A stretch of DNA of 64,000 bases from Acidobacteriota bacterium (GCA_004298155.1 SCRD01000018.1:124001-188000); one strand, 5' to 3'. Shown: positions 25,223-34,105, counted from the stretch's first letter. Numbers and translations: made by a program. The notes: generated by a model from the letters alone, not told the origin.

Positions 25223-28200
25223 TTACGAGCTGTACGAGACCGTTACGATCTGCAGCGGTACGATGGTAACTGGCAAGCTGATAGTGCTGCCAGTAGCCTG
25301 GCTGTTGTCGTAGTAGGTCATGTCGCCCGTTCCGTTGATCACCGCGTTGATGCTCACCGGGTTCTGGCCGGTTGCAGTCGCGAAGTCAGCGCTGTTGAAC
25401 CGAAGGGTGAACGTTTGCGACCCTCCGCCCGTTACGACCACCGCCGAATTGGTGGTGCTCGTCGGGAACGTCCAGGTAAGGGAGCACGGGCTCGCAGAAC
25501 ACGTGCCAGTCACCGACGCGCCCAATCCACTGTTAGCCGTCGACGTAGTCACGTCAACGCTGTTGTAGAGAAGGGCGAAGTCAGACACCGATGTGGAGGC
25601 GGTGATGGCGCTGCCGCTGAAGGTAAGCTTCAACGACCTCAGCACCGCAGAGCCGCCACTCGCAGCCGTGACCGTGATGGTCGCAGCGTTGTCGACCGAC
25701 TTCCTGACGTTACCCGTCGCTGGATCGATAGCGACCGCGCTCGGAGTAAGCGTCGTTTGGAGGACCGTCATCACATTGCCGGTCGGAGTGCCGCTCACGA
25801 CCGCCGCCTTTTGAGAGCCGGCGGTCAGTGCCGTGACATCCGACGTCGCCGCAAAGCCGAAGGTGGATGTCGTGTTGTCCGCAACACCACCCGAGCTGTA
25901 CGGAGGCACGTCACCCTTCAAGGTCAACACCAGCGTTCTGTTCTGCGGAACCTGCGGAGCCGTTGAGAAGTGGAACGTGTACGTCCAGCCGGCAGAAGAC
26001 GTCGCCGCCACGCCCGTACCCAGGTTCGTAGACCCGTTGTAAAGGGTCACGTTGCCGAAGTCCTGCGCGGACGAGCTCGTGTTCTGCGTTACCTTGAGGT
26101 CCGTGATGTTCACGTTCGCCACGTTGGAGGTTTCCGTGAAGCGGAAGGCCGCCAATGTGTTCCCCGTGGTATTTGCTACGAGCTGGCTCGCTGCCGGAGC
26201 GGAGGAGTCAAGCCCCACCGTCACGTTAGCGCCAGCGCTCGAAGCCGTAACGCTCTGGCCGGTCACTGCTCCGCTCGGGCAAGAGACCGAGTTGTACGAG
26301 ACAACGCTCGTGCCAGTGCAAGCGGTAACTTCGGACGCCGTCTGGGCCGTGGTCGTCGCACCGGATAGGAGGTCAGCGTAAACATCCACATTCGTGGTGC
26401 CGCCGGCCGGGATCGTAAACGGAGAGCCGGAGAAGGTGTACGTGCTCTGGTCCGTCACGACGGGCTGCGTCGTGCCGAATTGTGTGCCGCCGATCATGAG
26501 CTTCAGGTTCGCAATGTCATTGGAACCCGAGGCGCTCGGATAGACCTTCACGCTCACCGTGTTCATCTGTACGCCGCTCGCGGACGAAGCCGAGAACGAG
26601 TAAGAACCGATCTTCACGTTCGACGTGCCAGGCTGGATGGTCTGGTTGCCGTAGGACGTATTCTCGGTGACCGTGAGCAAACCGGTCTGCAGCGTGAGAG
26701 CGCTGCCGTTTGTCGCGGCCGACGAGTTCGTCTGGCTCGACGTCAAACCCTGGAGGTTGCTCGTGTCGCCGTTAAGCTTCGCCTGGACCGTCGCAAACGT
26801 GGCGCCGGACTGGATGTCCGCTTTGAGCGAGAGGACGCGGGTCGTGTTCGCCGGAACAATGTAGTTAATCGGCGAAGCAGACGTGCCGAAGCAGTCCTTG
26901 TAGGTTCCCGTTGAGGTCGAGTACGCAGCCGTCTTGTTCGTTGCGCAGTCATTCGTCGACGGCGGATTATTGATCGTCGAGCCAACCTGACCGCCCGCAT
27001 CGTCAACCAACGCGATGTTCTGTACCGCGTCGGAGAGCGTGGCTTTCAATGTCGGGTTGCTCGTCGAGGTCGTGAAGTCGAGCTCGAAGTCGAGGAACTT
27101 GACCTTGACCGGCTCACCGGCCGCGTAGATGTCGAACTTCGCGAGCGTGACGCCCGACTGGCCGACCGCAATGTTGCCGGTCGGAGTCGCGGAGTCAGCC
27201 GTAACCGTGATCGTGCCTTTGGCGATGGACACATCCGTGCCCGAACCGCCATTGGCCGTCACCGAGATCGGCACATTGTACTGCGAGTCGACCGCGTACA
27301 CGTCATAGGAGTTCAAGATCTCGAAAGCGAAATCTTTCGAGGGAGAACCCATGACATCAGCGTAGACCTGCAGGTTATTGCTGCCGGTGTTGATCGACGC
27401 CGGCGAGGACGAGAGGTCGAAGTAAGCGACCCCGTTCGAGCCAACCGTGGCGAGCGTCGGGCCGACCTGCGTACCGTTGATGTTCAGCTTCACGTTCCGG
27501 ATGTCGGCATCGTTCGCCGAGCCAATGACCTCAAACTTGAGGCCCTTGAGGTAGACCAGGCTGTTCGAACCGGTAAGCTGCCAAGCGCTCACGATGTTGT
27601 TCTGAGTGCCCGCCGTCACCTGCGTGCCGACTGGCGTAGAAGTTACTGTGAGCTGGGCCAAGCTCGGGTTCGAGACCGTGGTTACGGTGAAGATGCTGCC
27701 GTTCAACGGGAACGAACCGGATGCAGTCACCGAGTTGTTGCTCGAGTCAACCGCCGTCACGTCCGAAGCCGCATTCATGGCAAAGCTCACCGTGTTGCCG
27801 GCTTGAAGACCCGATGAAGGATCAATTGCCAGCTGGAGCTCTTCCGTCTGCCCCGCAGGAACCGTAAGGTTCATGCTGGAGAAGTCGATCACGCCGTTGT
27901 TAAGCGACGTGTACTGGTAGAGCACCTGGCCGTTCTGGATCAGATACGCGCCAGAGATCGAGCTATCCGAAAGGACGCCCGTCTTGTGGAATTTGAGGTC
28001 CGTTACCGTCACCGCGCCGGAGTTCGACGCCGTGAGGTTCACCGAAAGGACCGGCACGCGGGCCGCTGTTCCACCCGTCGAACCGCTAGCCGTGGTGATG
28101 AGCGAACCGGCCGACGGGTTGTTGGACGCCAAGGAAACCGCAAGACCCGTCGTCGGAGGCGTTACCGTCGTCGACGTGCTCGAGCCCGTGCCAGTTCCCG

Positions 28201-28636
28201 TTCCCGTGCCCGCACCTGCAACGCTCGATGAAGCGATGAAGGCGCGAGTGATGGGCCCAAAGTAGCCGGCTGCCGGCTTCACGCCGTTCGCCGCCTGATA
28301 CTTCGCAAGAGCCGCCTTGGTCATAGAACCGAAGTAGGCCGTCGGTGCCGAGATCTTCAAATATCCGGCGTTGATCAGGACCTGCTGGAGCGCGCTCACA
28401 TCGGCGCCCTTGCTGCCCACGGTGAGGTCGCGGGTAAAGCTGTAGGACGTGGACGTTGACGTGCCCTTCGCAGAATTCAACTGGGCCTGTAGCTGTTGGA
28501 TCTGCGCGAGCAAAGCCGCGATCTGAGCCTGAAGGCTCGCCGTGGTCTGTGCGTTCGCGAGAGGCAACGTTGCAATTCCCAAGCCCCACACAACGGTGGT
28601 AGCCGTGAGAACTACAGAAACCAATTTTTTATTCAT
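25223..28636 (-). CDS. Giant S-layer-like secreted protein, Patescibacteria/CPR style
   Basis: 1137 residues. The signal peptide is MNKKLVSVVLTATTVVWGLG...PLANA. A short coiled coil of LQAQIAALLAQIQQLQAQL follows, then a peptidoglycan-binding domain 1 (DVSALQQVLINAGYLKI...YFGSMTKAALAKYQAANGVKPAAGYFGPITRAFI), a low-complexity Gly/Thr/Ser linker and about 900 residues of Ser/Thr/Val-rich repeated beta domains. This whole order is the typical surface-layer protein of Parcubacteria-type CPR bacteria. It is very unlike anything around it. Its codon use also looks different, with few of the RR/ER runs seen in the neighbours. It has its own leader and terminator. Confidence 0.8.
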   Translation of the reverse strand: MNKKLVSVVLTATTVVWGLGIATLPLANAQTTASLQAQIAALLAQIQQLQAQLNSAKGTSTSTSYSFTRDLTVGSKGADVSALQQVLINAGYLKISAPTAYFGSMTKAALAKYQAANGVKPAAGYFGPITRAFIASSSVAGAGTGTGTGTGSSTSTTVTPPTTGLAVSLASNNPSAGSLITTASGSTGGTAARVPVLSVNLTASNSGAVTVTDLKFHKTGVLSDSSISGAYLIQNGQVLYQYTSLNNGVIDFSSMNLTVPAGQTEELQLAIDPSSGLQAGNTVSFAMNAASDVTAVDSSNNSVTASGSFPLNGSIFTVTTVSNPSLAQLTVTSTPVGTQVTAGTQNNIVSAWQLTGSNSLVYLKGLKFEVIGSANDADIRNVKLNINGTQVGPTLATVGSNGVAYFDLSSSPASINTGSNNLQVYADVMGSPSKDFAFEILNSYDVYAVDSQYNVPISVTANGGSGTDVSIAKGTITVTADSATPTGNIAVGQSGVTLAKFDIYAAGEPVKVKFLDFELDFTTSTSNPTLKATLSDAVQNIALVDDAGGQVGSTINNPPSTNDCATNKTAAYSTSTGTYKDCFGTSASPINYIVPANTTRVLSLKADIQSGATFATVQAKLNGDTSNLQGLTSSQTNSSAATNGSALTLQTGLLTVTENTSYGNQTIQPGTSNVKIGSYSFSASSASGVQMNTVSVKVYPSASGSNDIANLKLMIGGTQFGTTQPVVTDQSTYTFSGSPFTIPAGGTTNVDVYADLLSGATTTAQTASEVTACTGTSVVSYNSVSCPSGAVTGQSVTASSAGANVTVGLDSSAPAASQLVANTTGNTLAAFRFTETSNVANVNITDLKVTQNTSSSAQDFGNVTLYNGSTNLGTGVAATSSAGWTYTFHFSTAPQVPQNRTLVLTLKGDVPPYSSGGVADNTTSTFGFAATSDVTALTAGSQKAAVVSGTPTGNVMTVLQTTLTPSAVAIDPATGNVRKSVDNAATITVTAASGGSAVLRSLKLTFSGSAITASTSVSDFALLYNSVDVTTSTANSGLGASVTGTCSASPCSLTWTFPTSTTNSAVVVTGGGSQTFTLRFNSADFATATGQNPVSINAVINGTGDMTYYDNSQATGSTISLPVTIVPLQIVTVSYSS

Positions 28637-28839
28637 TCTGTAAGTTAATTTATTGACTAAGTTTTTAGGTTATCGACCTTTGGGATCCTTTAATGGATTC
28701 AAAGGACGTCGACCTTTTTTGTTTTTATGCTTTTCCGGGGCCGTTCTCTCCACCCTTATCCGCAATCGCCGTGAGGTTGCGACGGCGGGAAGGATGAAGA
28801 AACCGGGGTCTTTATCGGTGGGGATTAAAAAGAAAAAAA

Positions 28840-28926
28840 CTCGCTATTGGCGAGGCTGGTTTCCTTAACAAACCTGCGGTTGCCTTCCTGCGGCAGCCAC
28901 TATCCTTGCATTCAAGGCCCAGCCTC
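28840..28926 (-). promoter_or_regulatory. Structured leader with attenuator-like terminator
   Basis: On the minus strand, GAGGCTGG (28919-28926) can pair with CCAGCCTC (28852-28859), enclosing a CCTTG/CAAGG hairpin and a TGCC/GGCA hairpin. The next hairpin, CTCGC-CAATA-GCGAG, is followed by seven T. Its 5' half shares three bases with the closing stem, so the two compete. This is the architecture of a leader that controls transcription by attenuation, about 190 bases before the S-layer gene. A small RNA ending here is the other possibility. Confidence 0.55.
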
Positions 28927-28945
28927 ACACTGAACCTTTCCGAGA

Positions 28946-28951
28946 ATTATA
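28946..28951 (-). promoter_or_regulatory. Candidate -10 box TATAAT for the leader
   Basis: A perfect TATAAT on the minus strand lies about 20 bases before the first leader hairpin. No good -35 is seen 17 bases upstream (TAACCT-like). It is a plausible start for the structured leader RNA. Confidence 0.4.
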
Positions 28952-29153
28952 ACGGAAAATTCATGAAAAGGTTACCCCGTTGGGGATATCACGTAAAGGC
29001 CAGGGCGGGAGGCCCCACAACACATCTCTCGGGAGCACAGCGACCCTGGCAGGGCAAGGGGGATCTTGTCGGCCCGGCCTTTCCAGTTTGCTAATGAGCT
29101 TCATGCATCTCAAAGTTCACAGACCGCATGGCAGCGCGGTCTCGCTGTGATCC

Positions 29154-29203
29154 GGCAAAACGGCAAATCCCTAATCCGGCAATTGCCAGATTGCCGCATT
29201 GCC
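29154..29203. repeat. Phased 8-bp repeat array beside the serine recombinase
   Basis: GGCAAA begins at 29154 and 29162, GGCAATTGCC starts at 29178, and ATTGCC begins at 29182, 29190 and 29198. All copies lie on one 8-bp register, so GGCAAW and its complement alternate over 50 bp. It lies in the 606-base gap between the S-layer-like and recombinase genes, 40 bases past the recombinase stop. A regulatory or recombination-site role is possible. The rest of the gap outside the leader holds no recognised gene. Confidence 0.5.
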
Positions 29204-29242
29204 GAATTATGTCACACGTTACCGCAAGGGAAGTGCCCCTTC

Positions 29243-30949
29243 TTAGCCGAGCGCTGACGCTGGATCTTGAGCAGCCATAACGACGCCCGCCGCGCGCTTT
29301 CTGCGGATCGCTTTAGGCAATAGATGAGCCCTGAGAAACAGCGAAGAGATACTATTGCGAGTCTTCAGTGAAGGCTGCTGTCCTGCAATAGCACTATTTG
29401 ACGGCAGCCGGACTTCGATTTCCAAGTCGTTCCCTCGAACCGCAACCGAATTGAGAAACGTCCGGAATACTTCCTTCTTCACTTCATCAGAAGCGCCTTC
29501 CAGCTTGTCCCTATATTGTTCGTAGAGCTTCTGAATCGAGCCCTCGATAGAGGTTATTTGCTCGGCCGAAATCATCAAGGCTTCCAGCCGATTTAGCTCC
29601 CGGTTCGCCTGGTCCGTCTGGTTAAGAAGTTTATGACGCTCTCGATCGTAGAAGGTTTTATCCACCGCCCCGGTAACATACACTTCGGCCAAGCGCCGGA
29701 GCCGCTCCCCGGTCTTTTCCTTGCTTTTCTCCAACTCATCCTTCTTTGCCTCGGCGTCCGAGATCATCGTTTTCTCTTTTTGATACTCTGATAACTGCCG
29801 GAGGACGAAGGCCGGGTTCGTCAGCAGCTCCTTGAGCTTTTGCCAAATAGGCAGCACCAACCGGTCTTCCCGGACCCTACGTGATTGGCAACGAACTGCC
29901 GCATGAGCTTTGTCGGTGGCCATGCAGTAATAGTATTTGACATCCTTCCCATTCTTGCCGCCGGGCATCGTGTGCGCCTGCATCCTTCTTCCATCATTGC
30001 CGCAAACAAGCAGCTTGCCCAGGATGTAAAGCCGCTTGGTATTTCTTGGAGAATTAGCGATGCTCTCGGCACGCTGTTTCTGGGCCAGATTGAAGATTTC
30101 GTCCGAAATAATGCGCGGCGTTTCAATCGCGATCCAGTCTTCTTTCGGGCGCAGGTTGATTTCTCTCCGAGCCAGGCCCCACCTTTTGTATTTGCGCAGC
30201 ATCATGCGCCCCACGTAGCTTTCATTTTCAAGGATTCTTCCGACGACCCGCGTGCCCCACCATCCTTTTGTTCCGGTCCGTTTCTTGCGGCCCAGCCGAT
30301 CGTATTTCGTCGGAACGCGCATGTCATTCAGCCGGCATTGAATTTTGTAAAGGCTTAGTTTTTCATCCACGTACCAGTGGAAAATCTGACTTACGACGGC
30401 GGCTTCCTCGCCGTCGATCAACAGGTTTTTTTCGGCCTTGTCGTACCTGTACCCGTAAGCCGGATTGCTCACCCCGCATACCAGAGATCCTCTTCTCGCG
30501 GCCGCAATGCGGCCCGAGTACATCCGCAGGTTGATGTCCTTCCGCTCCTTCTCAGCACCGGCAGCAAAAATAGTAAGCAAGAAGCGACCATTCGAATCAT
30601 GGGTAAAGCTTTCCTGAACGGATCGGAATTTAATGTTCAGAGCTGCCAGTTCGTCCACGGTTTGCAAGGTGAGCTTGGTATCACGGAAAAGGCGGTCCAA
30701 CTTCCAGACGACCAGCACCTCAAATCTCCTGTCTCGCGCCCATTCCATCATTTCGCGGAAGCCCGGTCGGTCTGGAGTGCTACCGGAATAGCCCTCATCG
30801 CGAAATACCCGGAGAAGCTCCAGGCTATTGCGTTCGCAAAATGTCCGGATATCCTCCTCCTGAAATTTCAGCCCGTACCCGCCGCGCGCCTGCTCTTCCG
30901 TGCTAACCCGTACGAGCGCACAGGCGCGCTTTTGCTGACTGGTTTCCAT
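29243..30949 (-). CDS. Large serine recombinase
   Basis: 568 residues. Residues 8-150 form the resolvase catalytic domain (ALVRVSTEEQ with the nucleophile Ser; VVWKLDRLFRDTKLTLQ), then a recombinase domain (GYRYDKAEKNLLIDGEEAAVVSQIFHWY), a zinc ribbon (LLVCGNDGRR...YYCM...RCQSRR), a coiled coil and a C-terminal extension. Such enzymes insert and excise phages or transposons without host factors. It may have brought the neighbouring S-layer gene. No paired att core was recognised. TTGCTGACTGG occurs twice around its start, about 30 bases apart. Confidence 0.92.
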   Translation of the reverse strand: METSQQKRACALVRVSTEEQARGGYGLKFQEEDIRTFCERNSLELLRVFRDEGYSGSTPDRPGFREMMEWARDRRFEVLVVWKLDRLFRDTKLTLQTVDELAALNIKFRSVQESFTHDSNGRFLLTIFAAGAEKERKDINLRMYSGRIAAARRGSLVCGVSNPAYGYRYDKAEKNLLIDGEEAAVVSQIFHWYVDEKLSLYKIQCRLNDMRVPTKYDRLGRKKRTGTKGWWGTRVVGRILENESYVGRMMLRKYKRWGLARREINLRPKEDWIAIETPRIISDEIFNLAQKQRAESIANSPRNTKRLYILGKLLVCGNDGRRMQAHTMPGGKNGKDVKYYYCMATDKAHAAVRCQSRRVREDRLVLPIWQKLKELLTNPAFVLRQLSEYQKEKTMISDAEAKKDELEKSKEKTGERLRRLAEVYVTGAVDKTFYDRERHKLLNQTDQANRELNRLEALMISAEQITSIEGSIQKLYEQYRDKLEGASDEVKKEVFRTFLNSVAVRGNDLEIEVRLPSNSAIAGQQPSLKTRNSISSLFLRAHLLPKAIRRKRAAGVVMAAQDPASALG

Positions 30950-30976
30950 GGGGAAAAAAGTTGCTGACTGGCATAG

Positions 30977-31174
30977 TTAGTTGTGCATCCCGCCCTTTTG
31001 GTTACATGGTAACCCTTCAAGGCGTTTTCGCAAGGGTCGAGGCACAAGGTTCTGGTCCAGCCCAAGCAAATCGAAGATGTGAAAGAAGCTCTTTTGAAGC
31101 TGGTTCTCAGTGATTGCGGAATGTTTCACGCGAACTGCCAGATTGGCTTGCCGCTCGCGATTTCTGTTTTTCAT
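30977..31174 (-). CDS. Small basic protein upstream of the serine recombinase
   Basis: 65 residues from ATG 31174, preceded by GAGAGGA. The sequence starts KNRNRERQANLAVRVKHSAITENQLQKSFFHIFDLLGLDQN and is basic and helical. It is co-oriented with the recombinase and ends 27 bases before it. It is divergent from the primase operon across the operator at 31214. A regulator of the recombinase is plausible; no family recognised. Confidence 0.6.
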   Translation of the reverse strand: MKNRNRERQANLAVRVKHSAITENQLQKSFFHIFDLLGLDQNLVPRPLRKRLEGLPCNQKGGMHN

Positions 31175-31213
31175 TCCTCTCACTGTGATGAGGCGGGAGA
31201 TGCTTTCCAAGGC

Positions 31214-31244
31214 GGGCACACTTACCGCTCCGGTAAGTGTGCCC
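31214..31244. promoter_or_regulatory. Perfect 14-bp inverted repeat operator
   Basis: GGGCACACTTACCG and CGGTAAGTGTGCCC are perfect complements around CTC. The core CTTACCG-CTC-CGGTAAG recurs at 37437-37459 with CTG in the middle. It is located between the divergent recombinase and primase operons. A dimeric regulator, perhaps the HTH protein at 37512, is the likely ligand. Confidence 0.7.
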
Positions 31245-31281
31245 TCCTTGGCGGATTGTCCGCGAGCCCTACGCTCAAAAG

Positions 31282-32226
31282 ATGGCCTCGGCAATCGACC
31301 TCCATGACGAAGCGCTCGCCTTCCACCAGCGCCTTCCGCAACGGCTTTGGAAATACCTCAACGGGCGCGGCATTCCCGACGCGATGATTCACAAGCATCT
31401 GCTTGGCTGGAACGGGCAGCGGATTACGATTCCGATTTCAGACCGCATGGGCAAGTTTACGTTCTTCAAGCTGGCCAAGGACCCTAGGGATAAAACGGAG
31501 AGTCCAAAGATGCTCTCCACGCGCGGTGCGCACGCAGAACTCTACGGCTGGGAGCAGGCGGCAGCGAAGCCCGATCAGATCATCATCTGCGAGGGCGAGT
31601 TCGACAGGCTGGTCCTGGAGGGTCAGGGTTTCGCCGCGGTGACTTCCACGGGCGGGGTGATGGCGTTCCGGCCGGAATGGGCCGAGGCGATCAAAGAGAT
31701 TCGCGATATTTTCATCTGCTTTGATAACGACACGGCGGGAAGATTGGGAACTGAGCGCGTGGCGAGGCTGCTCCCGCAGGCCCGTGTGGTCCGGTTGCCG
31801 GAAGAAGTGGGCGAGGGCGGCGACGTGACGGATTTCTTTGTATGCTTGGGTAAAAGCCGCGAGGAGTTTATGCGGCTGTTGAAAGCGGCCCAGACAATGC
31901 CACTGAAAGAGCCCGTATCGCCGCCGGACCTGGAGGGTAACCTGATTCCCACCACGCCGGACGAAGAAGTTGCCCTGCTCAAATCCCTCGTGGCCATCGA
32001 AGACCTCGTTGGCCAATGCGTTGCCTTGCGACGGCAGGGGAAGAACTTTATTGGCCACTGTCCCTTTCACGATGACCAGCATCCTTCCTTCCTGGTCTAT
32101 CCCGCGACCCGTAGTTTTTATTGTTTTGCCTGCCGCGCCTCCGGCGACGCGATCAGCTTCCTCATGAAGGCCGAACATCTGACTTTTCCGGAAGCCCTCA
32201 AAGTTCTCCGGGAGTTCGCCCGCTGA
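31282..32226 (+). CDS. DNA primase with Toprim before CHC2 zinc finger
   Basis: 314 residues from ATG 31282 (a GTG at 31237 is possible but would overlap the operator). Residues 90-190 hold a Toprim domain (IIICEGEFDRLVL...IFICFDNDTAG). The CHC2 zinc finger is at the C-terminus: GHCPFHDDQHPSFLVYPATRSFYCFACRASGDAISFL. Bacterial DnaG has the zinc finger first, so the order here is reversed. No RNA-polymerase core is seen between them, so it may need the following ATPase. It ends 1 base before the helicase-like gene. Confidence 0.85.
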   Translation: MASAIDLHDEALAFHQRLPQRLWKYLNGRGIPDAMIHKHLLGWNGQRITIPISDRMGKFTFFKLAKDPRDKTESPKMLSTRGAHAELYGWEQAAAKPDQIIICEGEFDRLVLEGQGFAAVTSTGGVMAFRPEWAEAIKEIRDIFICFDNDTAGRLGTERVARLLPQARVVRLPEEVGEGGDVTDFFVCLGKSREEFMRLLKAAQTMPLKEPVSPPDLEGNLIPTTPDEEVALLKSLVAIEDLVGQCVALRRQGKNFIGHCPFHDDQHPSFLVYPATRSFYCFACRASGDAISFLMKAEHLTFPEALKVLREFAR

Positions 32227-32227
32227 G

Positions 32228-33619
32228 ATGGACGAAAAACTGAAAACAACGGTGGAGAAAGCCAAGAAACAGAGCGCCCGGCCAACGGTCTCGGCGGTCC
32301 TACCGGACGGCTCGCTGGCCGAGATGCTCTGTCGCCTAGAAGAACATCGGACCTTGTTTTGTGTTTGGAAAGGCAACGAAATCCGCTACGAAACCAATCT
32401 TCTGGTCAACGGCCAGCGCTTGGTGCCTTACTCGCCCCGCAACAACCTGCTGGCCAACGAAGTGGTCCTGTTTCCGTCGGAACCTGCGGAATACGGAACC
32501 GAGCAGGAACTTGTCGAAAATATCCGTGCCTTCGTTCACCGCTATGTCGATATCTCGCCGCTCTTTGAGCAGATCGCAAGTTACTATGTGCTCTTTACCT
32601 GGGTTTACGATGCCTTCAACGAACTGCCCTATCTCCGGCTTCGCGGCGATACCGGCTCCGGCAAGACCCGGTTCCTCTTAACCGGCGGATCGCTCTGTTA
32701 TAAGCCAATCTTTGCAAGCGGGGCATCGACCGTGTCGCCACTTTTCCGCATCCTCGACGAAATGCGGGGAACGCTGATTATCGACGAGGGCGATTTCCGG
32801 TTTTCGGACGAAAAGGCCGAGATCGTGAAGATCCTGAATAACGGCAATGCCCGTGGATTTCCCGTTTTGCGCAGCGAATCGGTCAATGGCCGGGAGTTCA
32901 GCCCACGCGCCTACACGGTCTTTGGGCCGAAACTGGTCTCCACACGCGGCTTCTTTCAGGATCGGGCGCTCGAAAGCCGCTGCCTCACCGAAGAAACCGG
33001 CGGGCGAAAACTCCGTGAGGATATTCCCATCAACCTGACGGCGGCCTACAAGCAGGAAGCCCTGGAGCTTCGCAACAAGTTGCTGATGTTCCGGCTGCGG
33101 AACTTCGGCAAGCGCCAGATTGATCCGGCGCTCGTTGACCGCTCGATTGAGCCGCGCCTGGCTCAGATCTTCGTTCCACTGCTGAGCGTAATCGAGGATT
33201 TCGAGGCCCGGAATGCCCTCTGCCAAGTGGCGCGCGATTATCACCGGGATATGGTGGCGGACCGGGGCATGGACGTTGAGGCCCAGGTGCTCGAAATCAT
33301 TCAGGAGCTTCAGCAGGAGCCATTTTCACCGGGCCTGGCCGTTAAAGAGATCGCCGAACGGTTCATTGCGCGGCATAGTGAGGATTTTGAGCGCAAGATC
33401 ACGCCGCATTGGGTGGGAGGCGTGATTCGCCGGAAACTGGGGCTCAAGACGGAAAGGCATCACGGGAACTACTTCGTCGCCGTCTCTGAAGGCCCGAAGC
33501 TTGTCCGCTTGTTTGAAAAGTACGGTGTCGACACAGATTCAGGGGACTTGGGGGACTCTGGGGACTCTGTTCGGAAAGAGCGTGGAGAGGAAAGCCCGCA
33601 AGGATTGCCTTTACTTTAA
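32228..33619 (+). CDS. Replicative helicase-like ATPase
   Basis: 463 residues with Walker A GDTGSGKTRFLL near residue 145 and Walker B GTLIIDEGDF. The sensor and Arg-finger region SPRAYTVFGPKLVSTRGFFQDRALESR is as in primase-associated helicases of plasmids and phages. A winged-helix-like C-terminus follows. Directly after the Toprim-CHC2 primase, it likely unwinds DNA for element replication. The coding end has a run of GDSGD repeats from GGGGACT repeats in the DNA. Confidence 0.78.
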   Translation: MDEKLKTTVEKAKKQSARPTVSAVLPDGSLAEMLCRLEEHRTLFCVWKGNEIRYETNLLVNGQRLVPYSPRNNLLANEVVLFPSEPAEYGTEQELVENIRAFVHRYVDISPLFEQIASYYVLFTWVYDAFNELPYLRLRGDTGSGKTRFLLTGGSLCYKPIFASGASTVSPLFRILDEMRGTLIIDEGDFRFSDEKAEIVKILNNGNARGFPVLRSESVNGREFSPRAYTVFGPKLVSTRGFFQDRALESRCLTEETGGRKLREDIPINLTAAYKQEALELRNKLLMFRLRNFGKRQIDPALVDRSIEPRLAQIFVPLLSVIEDFEARNALCQVARDYHRDMVADRGMDVEAQVLEIIQELQQEPFSPGLAVKEIAERFIARHSEDFERKITPHWVGGVIRRKLGLKTERHHGNYFVAVSEGPKLVRLFEKYGVDTDSGDLGDSGDSVRKERGEESPQGLPLL

Positions 33620-33675
33620 AGGGAACCCTTACTGTCGTGTACCGGAATAAAGTCTCCCAAGTCCCCGGAGTCCCC
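33542..33675. repeat. GGGGACT repeats with matching inverted copy past the stop
   Basis: Tandem GGGGACT-type units (33542-33566) at the coding end are complementary to CCCAAGTCCCCGGAGTCCCC at 33656-33675; an 11-bp perfect match links 33542-33552 with 33656-33666. The hairpin spans the stop codon at 33617 and could slow or end transcription. Confidence 0.5.
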
Positions 33676-33795
33676 GGTTTAACTGCGGAGCGCAGTCACT
33701 CCTTGCTCAGGCAGCTCGCCAACTTCATAGGAAGCCATTTTACTTATCTTTGCCAGAATCATCCCGTCATCTAGCATGAAACGTCGAGGCCTTCG

Positions 33796-33990
33796 TCAGT
33801 TTTCGAAGCCGTACTTGCACTTAACTTTCGCCCAACATTCCTCACAGATTCCTGTCTCGTACTCAGGCGTGAATTTCCCAGCCCCCAACATTATGGATGC
33901 TCTCAGTTTGACCGTAACCGGCTTAGCGCATTGCTTCCCGGTCGGATGGCCACAAATCTCATCGGTGCATCTGCACGGGACATCTGCCAT
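33796..33990 (-). CDS. Small cysteine-rich protein
   Basis: 64 residues from ATG 33990. CRCTDEICG, CAKP and CEECWAK give six cysteines in pairs, enough for one or two zinc sites. It is isolated between the primase-helicase operon and the kinase gene, on the minus strand. The role is unknown, perhaps DNA- or protein-binding. Confidence 0.5.
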   Translation of the reverse strand: MADVPCRCTDEICGHPTGKQCAKPVTVKLRASIMLGAGKFTPEYETGICEECWAKVKCKYGFEN

Positions 33991-34105
33991 GATGAACCTC
34001 CCAAATCCCAAGTTGGCGAACAGGAGACGACCGCACAAGGTTCGGACGAGCAACAGGATCACAAAGCATCAGCATTTCGCACAGGAATCGTGTGGGCATC
34101 GGAAA

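Noticed and set aside
25223-28636. Plus-strand frames of 60-270 residues across this region
   Set aside because: They are shadows of the single 1137-residue minus-strand gene, which has a signal peptide, domains, leader and terminator.
28852-28926. Leader RNA as the signal recognition particle RNA or a known c-di-GMP riboswitch
   Set aside because: The GGAA-type loop and conserved cores of those families are not present in the right context.
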